From Luidia sarsii (Eukaryota > Echinodermata > Asteroidea > Paxillosida > Luidiidae): a DNA stretch of 64,000 nt. Shown here piece after piece: positions 56,457 to 64,000 of this stretch. Numbering within the stretch: the stretch's first letter is position 1; the number at the start of each line of letters is the position of its first letter. The stretch is from the NCBI GenBank assembly GCA_949987565.1, contig OX465118.1:3996538-4060537 (forward strand). Reading direction: 5' to 3'. A program made the translations under genes and the position numbers. The notes beneath the pieces are model-generated. The model made no database searches. It had not been told where the DNA came from and saw only the letters and a list, made by a program, of their open reading frames with translations.

Positions 56457-57919
56457 TGTGACAGCTCATTTACATATTGCCCTTGTATAGCGCCCTCGCT
56501 AGCCAGTGTATCCTGCTTAGTAGTAGCACACAGCCATTAGGTCATTCATTCAGCACACAACCAGAGTCCACTACAGTTCATCGACCAGCAAGTTTCAACT
56601 ACTACACGCACCTCATGACACTTCAATTTCCTCTAGGCTAGGGTGAGTGTCTTTTGTGTTATATTAGTTATTACTTATATTGTATTGTATCTTATTTTCC
56701 TTCAAACTTTGTATTCCAGGAGATTGGTCAGGTTCTGGCAACCTTGCAGTTTAGTTTATGCCCTTGAGTGATGAGTATTGCTCAGCCTCTTTGTAACAGT
56801 CACTTTAGTTATTTTCCTTCCCTTTATGTAGTATGTAGATTCGTTCTTAATTCTAAAAATAAGCTTAATTTCTCTGACCTTGTTGTAAAGCAAGTTATCT
56901 TAATGACTGGTTTCTAGGATTTTGAGTTTCCTGCTCGATCGGACGGTGTCTTGATTTTAGACAGATTATCTCTGATTTGTTGTATTTCTTGTGTTTTGGT
57001 TTACAGTACATGTAGTTACAAAGTTCTAGACTGAGATTCTAACAGCCTCTGTTGCTCACTTTGATTTGTTTCATTGCCTGATTCTTGAATTCATATTTTA
57101 AATGTACAAATTCACTGTTTCCTTTGGTCTGTATAAGTGTTCACAGTACAGCGAGTATACACTGTACATAACCTTAGAGCCTTAATCCCCTAACTTGCCG
57201 CATATGTAATGAGGTACACACACAATTCTTAGAAGCCACCATAGCACTGTGTAGAGAGACAGGAAGTGGGCTTGTGCCCTTGTCTTAGAACCCCTTGACC
57301 ACAGCTGCTCATTGAAGTGTATAATTGGTCCTACATGTACTTGTGCAGTAGTAACTTTAGTAGACTTGCACATCAGTCTCAGCCCTCTTAGATTTCCTAC
57401 AATTTGGTTCTATGGCACTTGAATCCCCTAAGTACTTCCATCTTGTGTATTAATTTCCCTCTGGTATCTATAATGTATTTGAATATTTGATTTGTCTTTT
57501 ACTTGTCTTTTAGGATAAGTTACATTCTTAAGTTAGTTGTTTCACAGATCCTTAGGTTATGATGAGAGGACTGATTCAAGTCTATGGGTTTGCAGAGTCC
57601 ATAGTGACATGTTGATATCATTATAGTACATTTGCTTTAGTCTTTCCTATTTTTCTTGCAAGTTAAAGCATTCGCATGCCTTGCACTGACTCGTTAAGGA
57701 TTCTGACTTAACTTACGGTTAAAGGCAAATTGTATAATAGGGTTCAACTTATCTTTATTGATTGCATTATAGACTCTTCGACAATTATATTTATTTGGAA
57801 TTCCTATTTTGTATCTTTTCAGGGCTTTTTTTTGTTTGTTTAGCTATGCGTTGCCATTAAACGAACCACAGTCAGTTGAATGTACACCATCCTTGTCGGC
57901 TACATTTCTACCTGTCACA
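56457..57919 (+). repeat. 3' LTR of the young gypsy element
   Basis: 1,463 bp, the same length and, by eye, the same sequence as 49,250-50,712. It is followed directly by the ATAT duplication. Confidence 0.96.
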
Positions 57920-58249
57920 ATATGATGAAATTCAATTTAGAATTGCAAAAATGAGACAGCACACATAATATTGTACACATATGCAGCACAATTATTTTAA
58001 ATGTAGAGCGTCTAAGTAATTGAAAAATCCCAGAATTGAACTATACCCATTTCTATGATTAACACCTTCGGATATGCTTTAGGATATGCATCATGGAGAC
58101 CAATGTATTGTGTTGACAAGCTACTCCCACCTTGTAGTTGTAACCTAGCAGCTAACTTAAATACCCACCCGAAAGTCCAAAGGGTAGGGTTGTCACTCCG
58201 GCGTCCAAGTGATCTGTGCCTGCAAGGTCCTGAAGGTCCGACCCTCGGG
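57920..58249. other. Gap without a recognised gene
   Basis: A minus-strand open frame (about 58,012-58,250) runs through this stretch, but it has no recognisable domain and merges into the foldback element's end, so I do not call it. Nothing else is seen. Confidence 0.4.
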
Positions 58250-58549
58250 TAGTTGCGGTAACCGTAACCCTCATCCTCCCGAAGGTCGGAGACCTGAGGG
58301 TTACGGGAACGTATGTACAAGATTATATGCGAGGTTCTTGTTTTTACCATTTTGGAAACACCACTGTCCCGATCGCCCCCTTTTTCCACCCTTTTGAAAA
58401 TCGCCACACACAATCTAAGGACATGCACTTGATCCCAAATGTATACTGAGTGTGATCAGATAACTCAAAACATCGTGGGTAAAATACTTTTCCGAAAAAC
58501 GGGCAGAAACTCACCCAAATACTGTCCGTAAATGTCCCGTCAACGTCTC

Positions 58550-58576
58550 CGCCAGGTTCGGAATCCGAACCTGGCG
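58550..58576. repeat. 27-bp palindrome inside the foldback arm
   Basis: CGCCAGGTTCGGA and TCCGAACCTGGCG around one central A. It recurs in all four arms (also near 59,080, 60,470 and 61,120). Directly beside it are a CCAAT box (GACCAATCAG, 58581-58590) and a CRE-like TGACGT (58603-58608). Confidence 0.93.
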
Positions 58577-58739
58577 CCTCGACCAATCAGCGCTTAGTCT
58601 CGTGACGTATACCCGCGCGACGGCTATTTGCTGTTTCGCAATAACAGTCCACACTCGTGGTGCGCGCGCAGGTCATCGCCCTGTGAAGAGCCGACTGGTA
58701 CTGTATACAACCATGGATACAACACGTGCGCTGTACATG

Positions 58740-58940
58740 TGATTGTACGGTACATGTACATGTACATGTACCGTACATGTGCAAGCATAGTACCAAAGAA
58801 TACTCTTTGATAATACGCGTACATGTACATGTACATGTACATGTACATGTACATGTACTGTACACGTAATATACTGTACATGTACAACAGTACAGTGTAC
58901 ATGTATGTACATGTACATGTACATGTATGTACATGTACTA
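58740..58940. repeat. TACATG/GTACAT microsatellite at the centre of foldback element 1
   Basis: Repeats of the self-complementary hexamer GTACAT with CCGTACA interruptions, and a unique core (CAAAGAATACTCTTTGATAA) at about 58,794-58,813. Its six frames give Tyr/Met/His/Val/Thr/Cys peptides that are not genes. Confidence 0.93.
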
Positions 58941-59530
58941 GTAGAGTACCAGTCGGCTCTTCACAGGGCGATGACCTGCGCGCGCACCACGAGTGTGGAC
59001 TGTTATTGCGAAACAGCAAATAGCCGTCGCGCGGGTATACGTCACGAGACTAAGCGCTGATTGGTCGAGGCGCCAGGTTCGGATTCCGAACCTGGCGGAG
59101 ACGTTGACGGGACATTTACAGACAGTATTTGGGTGAGTTTCTGCCCGTTTTTCGGAAAAGTATTTTACCCACGATGTTTTGAGTGATCTGTTCACATTCA
59201 GTATACATTTGGGATCAAGTGCATGTCCTTAGATTGTGTGTGGCGATTTTCCAAAGGGTGGAAAAAGGGGGCGATCGGGACAGTGGTGTTTCCAAAATGG
59301 TAAAAACAAGAACCTCGCATATAATCTTGTACATGTATACGTTCCCGTAACCCTCAGGTCTCCGACCTTCGGGAGGATGAGGGTTACGGTTACCGCAACT
59401 AACCTTCGGGAGGATGAGGGTTACGGTTACCGCAACTACTACTGTAGTACTGTATGCCCACTATGGGCTTTAGTTTAACTTAAGTCCGCGGTGAACTTAA
59501 ACTGTTTAAATTTTCCCTTTCAAATCTTAC

Positions 59531-59817
59531 TGATTTGGATTAAATTCAACCGAAAAATTCCACTTCATGAACTTACCTGTCGTAAAACAATCGTCTTCGA
59601 AATGCCTCGAACAAATTGTAGCTGTGTCGGGGTTGAATGGCGGGTCAACGCGGTTGATCTTGACAATCAGCTGTCGCCTCCATTCCTGTCGCTCTTGTTC
59701 CCCTTTTCTGGCCTGTTTTGACGGATTTGGGCTCTTTGGAACCCCATGAAAACTTAACCCCCTATTTCTACCCTTACATGCACTGCAACCAACAATTGTA
59801 CAATTATTTCCAGGCAT
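59531..59817 (-). CDS. THAP-domain first exon
   Basis: About 95 codons starting MPGNNCTIVGCSACKGR. It shows the C2CH zinc-binding pattern of THAP domains: Cys-x4-Cys at residues 6 and 11 (NNCTIVGC), a Trp in EWRRQL, then Cys-x2-His in ATICSRHF near residue 72, followed by EDDCF. THAP domains bind specific DNA sequences and occur in animal transcription factors and in P-element-type transposases. The exon starts near the N-terminus, as in most THAP proteins, and ends at a donor (CA|GTAAGA, plus-strand 59,521-59,531). The remaining exons would lie at lower coordinates, beyond or within foldback element 1, and are not recognised. The AVPTxF-type end of the domain is degenerate (SVEFNPNQ). I cannot tell a host gene from a transposon-derived one. 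Confidence 0.8.
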
Positions 59818-59888
59818 TTTTGCAAATGTAATGGATATTAGCAAAATTCAAGCAAGCGTATACAGTGCAAAAGTCCATAGACGAAGGT

Positions 59889-60001
59889 AAACCGGAAGTT
59901 TTCTGTGCCTGGAAGTCATGAACATCCGGTTGACGCAACATCGAGCGCGCCCGCTGGAGTTGGCAGTCCATTTGTTTTTTCCTCCAGGTCTATGGTCTAA
60001 C
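59889..60001 (+). repeat. Dispersed repeat, copy 2 (next to the THAP exon)
   Basis: About 110 bp sharing long blocks with the complement of 44,637-44,775, from ACCGGAAGTTTTCTGTGCC to CCTCCAGGTCTATGG. CCATAGAC just outside the left end and GTCTATGG at the right end suggest short inverted termini. It lies about 70-180 bp upstream of the THAP exon start and carries an ETS-like CCGGAAGT site. Confidence 0.75.
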
Positions 60002-60165
60002 GAATTAAAACGGATTAAACATGGTCTCCGCAGGCGGCATACGCACCGCGGGTACAACGCTGCTTACAGTTTGCAGACTGTTCAGAAAGGTGGTTGTCAG
60101 CTCGTACGGTGGTAAATATGTGGAATTGCAAACGTAAGTGTTAGCCTATGAGTCAAGTCGTCCCC

Positions 60166-61436
60166 TAGTTGCGGTAACCGTAACCCTCATCCTCCCGAAG
60201 GTCGGAGACCTGAGGGTTACGGGAACGTATGTACAAGATTATATGCGAGGTTCTTGTTTTTACCATTTTGGAAACACCACTGTCCCGATCGCCCCCTTTT
60301 TCAACCCTTTTGAAAATCACCACACACAATCTAAGGACATGCACTTGATCCCAAATGTATACTGAATGTGATCAGATAACTCAAAACATCGTGGGTAAAA
60401 TACTTTTCCGAAAAACGGGCAGAAACTCACCCAAATACTGTCTGTAAATGTCCCGTCAACGTCTCCGCCAGGTTCGGAATCCGAACCTGGCGCCTCGACC
60501 AATCAGCGCTTAGTCTCGTGACGTATACCCGCACGACGGCTATTTGCTGTTTCGCAATAACAGTCCACACTCGTGGTGCGCGCGCAGGTCATCGCCCTGT
60601 GAAGAGCCGACTGGTACTGTATACAACCATGGATACAACACGTGCGCTGTACATGTGATTGTACGGTACATGTGATTGTACAGTACATGTACATGTACCG
60701 TACATGTGCAAGCAGAGTACCAAAGAATACTCTTTGATAATACGCGTACATGTACATGTACATGTACTGTACACGTAATATACTGTACATGTACAACAGT
60801 ACAGTGTACATGTACATGTACAGTACATGTACATGTACATGTACGTGTACAGTATGAACCCGTACGCTACGCACACACACGTACATGAGTATTCTTTGGT
60901 ACTATGCTTGCACATGTACGGTACATGTACATGTACCGTACAATCACATGTACAGCGCACGTGTAGTATCCATGGTTGTATACAGTACCAGTCGGCTCTT
61001 CACAGGGCGATGACCTGCGCGCGCACCACGAGTGTGGACTGTTATTGCGAAACAGCAAATAGCCGTCGTGCGGGTATACGTCACGAGACTAAGCGCTGAT
61101 TGGTCGAGGCGCCAGGTTCGGATTCCGAACCTGGCGGAGACGTTGACGGGACATTTACAGACAGTATTTGGGTGAGTTTCTGCCCGTTTTTCGGAAAAGT
61201 ATTTTACCCACGATGTTTTGAGTGATCTGATCACATTCAGTATACATTTGGGATCAAGTGCATGTCCTTAGATTGTGTGTGGCGATTTTCCAAAGGGTGG
61301 AAAAAGGGGGCGATCGGGCCAGTGGTGTTTCCAAAATGGTAAAAACAAGAACCTTGCATATAATCTTGTACATACGTTCCCGTAACCCTCAGGTCTCCGA
61401 CCTTCGGGAGGATGAGGGTTACAGTTACCGCAACTA
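60166..61436. mobile_element. Foldback element 2 (Mutator-like, long TIRs)
   Basis: 1,271 bp, the same family as 58,250-59,401, with arms of about 550-570 bp (TAGTTGCGG... and ...CCGCAACTA) and a TACATG-rich centre (about 60,660-60,950). GTCGTCCCC directly flanks both ends (60157-60165 and 61437-61445), a perfect 9-bp match. Because it lies in a 16-bp minisatellite, a pre-existing repeat could mimic the duplication, but the reading across the element is continuous with the repeat register. No ORF is credible. Confidence 0.85.
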
Positions 61437-61670
61437 GTCGTCCCCGAGTCAAGTCGTCCCCGAGTCAAGTCGTCCCCGAGTCAAGTCGTCCCCGAGTCAA
61501 GTCGTCCCCGAGTCAAGTCGTCCCCGAGTCAAGTCGTCCCCGAGTCAAGTCGTCCCCGAGTCAAGTCGTCCCCGAGTCAACTCGTCCCCGAGTCAACTCG
61601 TCCCCGAGTCAACTCGTCCCCGAGTCAACTCGTCCCCGAGTCAACTCGTCCCCGAGTCAACTCGTCCCCC
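61437..61670. repeat. 16-bp minisatellite, about 15 copies
   Basis: Nine units with GTCG followed by six with CTCG (GAGTCAA[G/C]TCGTCCCC), with a single switch near 61,580. Otherwise the units are identical. Confidence 0.97.
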
Positions 61671-62576
61671 GTAATCCTTGCTACATACTGTCAAATTGTT
61701 GTTCGCCTTTTCCTCTATTTCTGTTCCGAAAATTCGATTTTACAATTCAAGTAAACTCTGCAAACAACGGCTCTTCCTGCGTGGAATTGCTACACCCCCG
61801 ACCCACTGCAAACCGTGTCTGCTAACCATACCTGTCAGACCGAATACAATATTCACACGACAGACCACCAGGAGTATCACTACCACTGGACCTTATTGTA
61901 CAGTCCAAACCCACCAACTACCGGGACCAATCTTCCCACCCCCACCTAAAGACAATCTCCCGAAAGGGACTATGTCTTTACTCAAGAAAATGGTCTAACC
62001 CTAAGATGGCAACATGCAACCTCCCATCTTTAAACCCCTTCCCAATACCCGACGGCCGGTAAGGAAGACGCAACCATTTTCACAACATTCTGGAATGGCG
62101 CGAGCCATCCACCAACGAAACCCACCCGAACCAACCTGGAGAGGGAATCTTCCCGTGATTCCCTCCCAAAAAAAAATCCACCGATGCTCCAACCATCCTG
62201 TCCCACTCCTATATTTCTGTGGAAAAAGCATACAACCGTTTATTTTTCCCTTCCCAAAAAGGAAAACACCAGTTTTGCCCTTTTTCTGCAAAAAAAGAAA
62301 CACACAAAACCTTTGAATGTTTATTCCCTACAAATTACACTGACGGCCCAAAGATCCCGTGTGGCACCTCCGGATGAGTCGTTTATACCACGTCCGCACA
62401 AGCCTCACATAATCCAACTCCGTCTAAACCAACAAGATCTACTCTACTGAATGCATTTTCCACCTTCGGAAAACGAATGCGAACTGATATCACCCTGCAC
62501 GATTTCGAAATATAAATCCTTGAAGAAGCGGAACGCATCCTGTATTTCTCAATATTTCCAAATACAACTGAAAAGT

Positions 62577-62669
62577 GGGGGACGAGTTGACTCGGGGACG
62601 ACTTGACTCGGGGACGACTTGACTAAGCTATCAAATTCGGGGGACGAGTTGACTTGGGGACGACTTGAC
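62577..62669. repeat. Inverted copy of the 16-bp minisatellite
   Basis: Five units in the complementary orientation (GGGGACGACTTGACTC), in two groups separated by about 15 bp (TAAGCTATCAAATTC). Confidence 0.95.
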
Positions 62670-62807
62670 CTGTTGCCAGGCCTATTACTTTATTTCTAAT
62701 GTTACCATTACCAGTACCATCAATCATTCCTCAATCATGCAACATGTTTCTAATTCTAGATTACGTCCCTCACTGAGCTGAGATAAAAGAAAACCGCAGT
62801 GGCTATT

Positions 62808-62966
62808 GTTACGGCAGTCGTCCGTGTGGCTCCCTCACATAAAAGTATTGGTCAGCATCGCAGGCTGGTTGAACCAGACTATTCGTTGATAGTCTGGTTC
62901 CAAGAGCTAAACATCCTGACAAATATTGTGAAGTACGTCAGGGAACCACATGGATGACTGCTGTAA
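62808..62966. mobile_element. Short palindromic element
   Basis: The ends TTACGGCAGTCGTCCGTGTG (62,809) and the complement of CACATGGATGACTGCTGTAA (62,966) are inverted, with several differences. A perfect 12-bp hairpin, GAACCAGACTAT-TCGTTG-ATAGTCTGGTTC (62871-62900), lies in the middle. The whole 159 bp folds on itself. It is a MITE or a decayed foldback. Confidence 0.65.
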
Positions 62967-62969
62967 ACA

Positions 62970-63368
62970 CAGGCACTGCGAAAAACAAGTCAACATTGCA
63001 ATTACATTAGTTAGCGTGGTTAGTCCCATCTGTACCGTACGTAGTCAAAGTAACTTTGACCCGACGAGTAACCCTTTTTTATCAAAACTTGGAATTTGGA
63101 GGGTCGGGTGACTTTAGGGTCCTAGGGAGTAGTTAGTCCGAGTAACTTTGACCCTTAAGTTACAGTTACATTACAATACAAATACAATCGCCCTTTCAAA
63201 AAAAAAATTAGGGGGTCGGGCAATAGTACTAGTAATTGTACTCAGTAATAGTAGTAGTAGTTACTAGTAGTACTACTACTGTACTAGTTTACTGTTTACT
63301 CAGTTTAGTACTAATTTTTTTAGATTTTCAGTAGGGAAACACGATCAAACAATGATGTGTTAGACTCC
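62970..63368. other. Non-coding stretch with a TAGTAG microsatellite
   Basis: Contains GTAGTCAAAGTAACTTTGACC-type short repeats (AGTAACTTTGACCC recurs at about 63,050 and 63,143) and a TAGTAG/TACTAC run at about 63,225-63,290 like that at 44,415-44,580. No gene is seen. Confidence 0.6.
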
Positions 63369-63707
63369 TACCCCCAAAACTGTGGGGTTCTACGTTGTCC
63401 GCTGCTCTCCCGACCGGAACCCCACAGATAACTAGTCCGAGTAACCTGGACCCTTAGGCCTGTACGTCTTCGCAGCTAGCTGCTATACCGTACTACAGGG
63501 GACCAGACTGCCAGTTGTAAACCACATTTGCTAGAAATCTTGGGCCAAAGGAAGCAGTATTTTATGAGTTATGCTGAATCTGCTAAGCCCTATGCCATAG
63601 TACTAGTGAACGTTACACAGAAGCCTATGGGGAAAAAAGCATACTTATCTGTGGGGTTCCGGTCGGGAGAGCAGCGAACGACGTAGAACCCCACAGTTTT
63701 GGGGGTA
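63369..63707. mobile_element. MITE-like element with 62-bp inverted arms and nested hairpins
   Basis: The arms 63369-63430 and 63646-63707 are inverted repeats with about three differences. Each arm itself folds, because CTGTGGGGTTC and GAACCCCACAG are complementary. The 215 bp between the arms show no ORF. No target duplication was resolved. Confidence 0.8.
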
Positions 63708-64000
63708 TTCGACTCCATGACTACCCTTGACCGAAACCCCCAGATTTTACCCCGAAAACACCCGTGAAACCGTCCCACGCACCTATTTTAGATTAAGTGA
63801 GAATCACCGATTTCAATTCTTGTAATTTTTTTTACTCATGCTCGGGAAAAAGGAAAAATTTCCCCTCAGGTGATCGAGAAGATTCTCCTGTCCGACGAGC
63901 CAACTGTAGGAACCAACATGACAACCATCACGACATAGGAGCACAGACCCACTGCGCACACGGACCTGTCAAAACGTCATCGATTTGCGTGTAGCGGTTG
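63708..64000. other. End of window, nothing recognised
   Basis: A 65-codon plus-strand frame (63,797-63,994) has no recognisable domain, and I do not support it as a gene. Confidence 0.4.

Larger units (their letters stand above)
49250..57919 (+). mobile_element. Intact, young Ty3/gypsy LTR retrotransposon
   Basis: An 8.67-kb element flanked by ATAT duplications (49246-49249, 57920-57923). The two LTRs are each 1,463 bp and identical wherever I compared them. Gag and pol are open from end to end, with all catalytic residues present, a primer-binding site and a polypurine tract. There is no envelope gene. RT precedes integrase, which is the Ty3/gypsy order. The near absence of decay beside the ruined CsRn1-like and Ngaro-like elements shows recent insertion, and the copy may still be able to move. 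Confidence 0.96.
58250..59401. mobile_element. Foldback element 1 (Mutator-like, long TIRs)
   Basis: 1,152 bp with near-identical inverted arms of about 460 bp (TAGTTGCGGTAACCGTAA at the left, its complement at 59,401) around a centre of TACATG repeats. It has no transposase. ACCCTCGGG before and ACCTTCGGG after (8 of 9) are a candidate 9-bp target duplication, although the right flank also begins a second partial copy of the element's end (59,404-59,437), so the boundary is ambiguous. Long TIRs with 9-bp duplications are typical of Mutator-like elements. Confidence 0.8.
60150..62670. mobile_element. Element with minisatellite terminal inverted repeats (TU-like)
   Basis: The left terminus (60,151-60,165 plus 61,437-61,670) and the right terminus (62,577-62,669) are the same 16-bp minisatellite in opposite orientation. 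From the outside inward both show units AGTCAAGTCGTCCCCG, then AGTCAACTCGTCCCCG, then a final CGTCCCCC next to the ~900-bp interior. Foldback element 2 is inserted in the left terminus. Sea-urchin TU elements have a similar outer domain of ~15-bp tandem repeats. The interior (61,671-62,576) has only low-complexity Pro/Lys-rich frames and no recognised gene. A 6-bp GCCTAT lies near both ends (60,144 and 62,681) and might be a target duplication. Confidence 0.65.

Noticed and set aside
58012..58428. 138-codon minus-strand frame as a second THAP-gene exon
   Set aside because: It runs half inside the foldback element, has no domain, and I see no convincing acceptor that would join it to the THAP exon.
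58587..60960. Open frames rich in Tyr-Met-His-Val-Cys-Thr around 58.6-59.0 and 60.5-61.1 kb
   Set aside because: They translate the TACATG microsatellite and the mirrored foldback arms; the same peptides appear on both strands.
61412..61825. 137-codon frame with an RPRVKSSPSQ repeat
   Set aside because: It is the 16-bp minisatellite read in one frame; three units make 48 bp, so any frame repeats every 16 residues.
62014..62316. 100-codon frames on both strands in the interior of the TU-like element
   Set aside because: Low-complexity Pro/Lys/Phe composition, overlapping antisense frames, and no recognised domain.

Overview
The window is eukaryotic and almost certainly from a marine invertebrate animal. 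There are no bacterial operons or ribosome-binding sites. One gene has GT-AG introns with matching phases, another begins with a THAP zinc-finger exon, and the rest is tandem satellite DNA and a wide mix of animal mobile elements. These comprise a Ngaro/PAT-type tyrosine-recombinase retrotransposon, a CsRn1-type and a second Ty3/gypsy element, a Penelope-like element, Mutator-like foldback elements and small palindromic elements. The species cannot be named from sequence alone.

Layout. (1) 1-1,784: non-satellite DNA with a decayed SGNH-hydrolase domain on the minus strand. (2) 1,785-37,255: an AT-rich satellite with a monomer of about 107 bp, arranged in nested higher-order repeats of about 0.75, 1.5, 3.4-5.0 and 4.8 kb. 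It is interrupted at 2,489-8,047 by one Ngaro-like element on the minus strand. That element keeps its full split-direct-repeat architecture (A1 - genes - B1A2 - B2), and the same four bases (ATTT) sit at both outer ends and at the B1/A2 junction. (3) 37,556-43,720: a degraded CsRn1-like LTR retrotransposon on the minus strand, primed by tRNA-Trp. A 648-bp inverted-repeat element has split its protease active site. (4) 45,583-48,814: a multi-exon plus-strand gene of unknown function. One intron holds a truncated Penelope-like element; the next holds a 299-bp fold-back insertion with hammerhead-ribozyme-like sequence. (5) 49,250-57,919: an intact and apparently very young Ty3/gypsy element, with two 1,463-bp LTRs that look identical, a gag ORF, and a 1,562-codon pol in the -1 frame. 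(6) 57,920-64,000: two related long-TIR foldback elements (Mutator-like, probable 9-bp target duplications) on either side of a THAP-domain first exon on the minus strand; a larger element whose terminal inverted repeats are a 16-bp minisatellite (sea-urchin TU-like), into which the second foldback element has inserted; and two short palindromic elements.

The genes do not form a pathway. What links the window is layered insertion: a retrotransposon in a satellite, an inverted-repeat element in a retrotransposon protease, a retroelement and a fold-back in successive introns of one gene, and a foldback element inside another element's terminal repeat. The satellite is a candidate centromeric or heterochromatic array. 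The strongest leads are the Ngaro integration junctions, the minisatellite-TIR element, the foldback family with promoter-like motifs, and the uncharacterised multi-exon gene.
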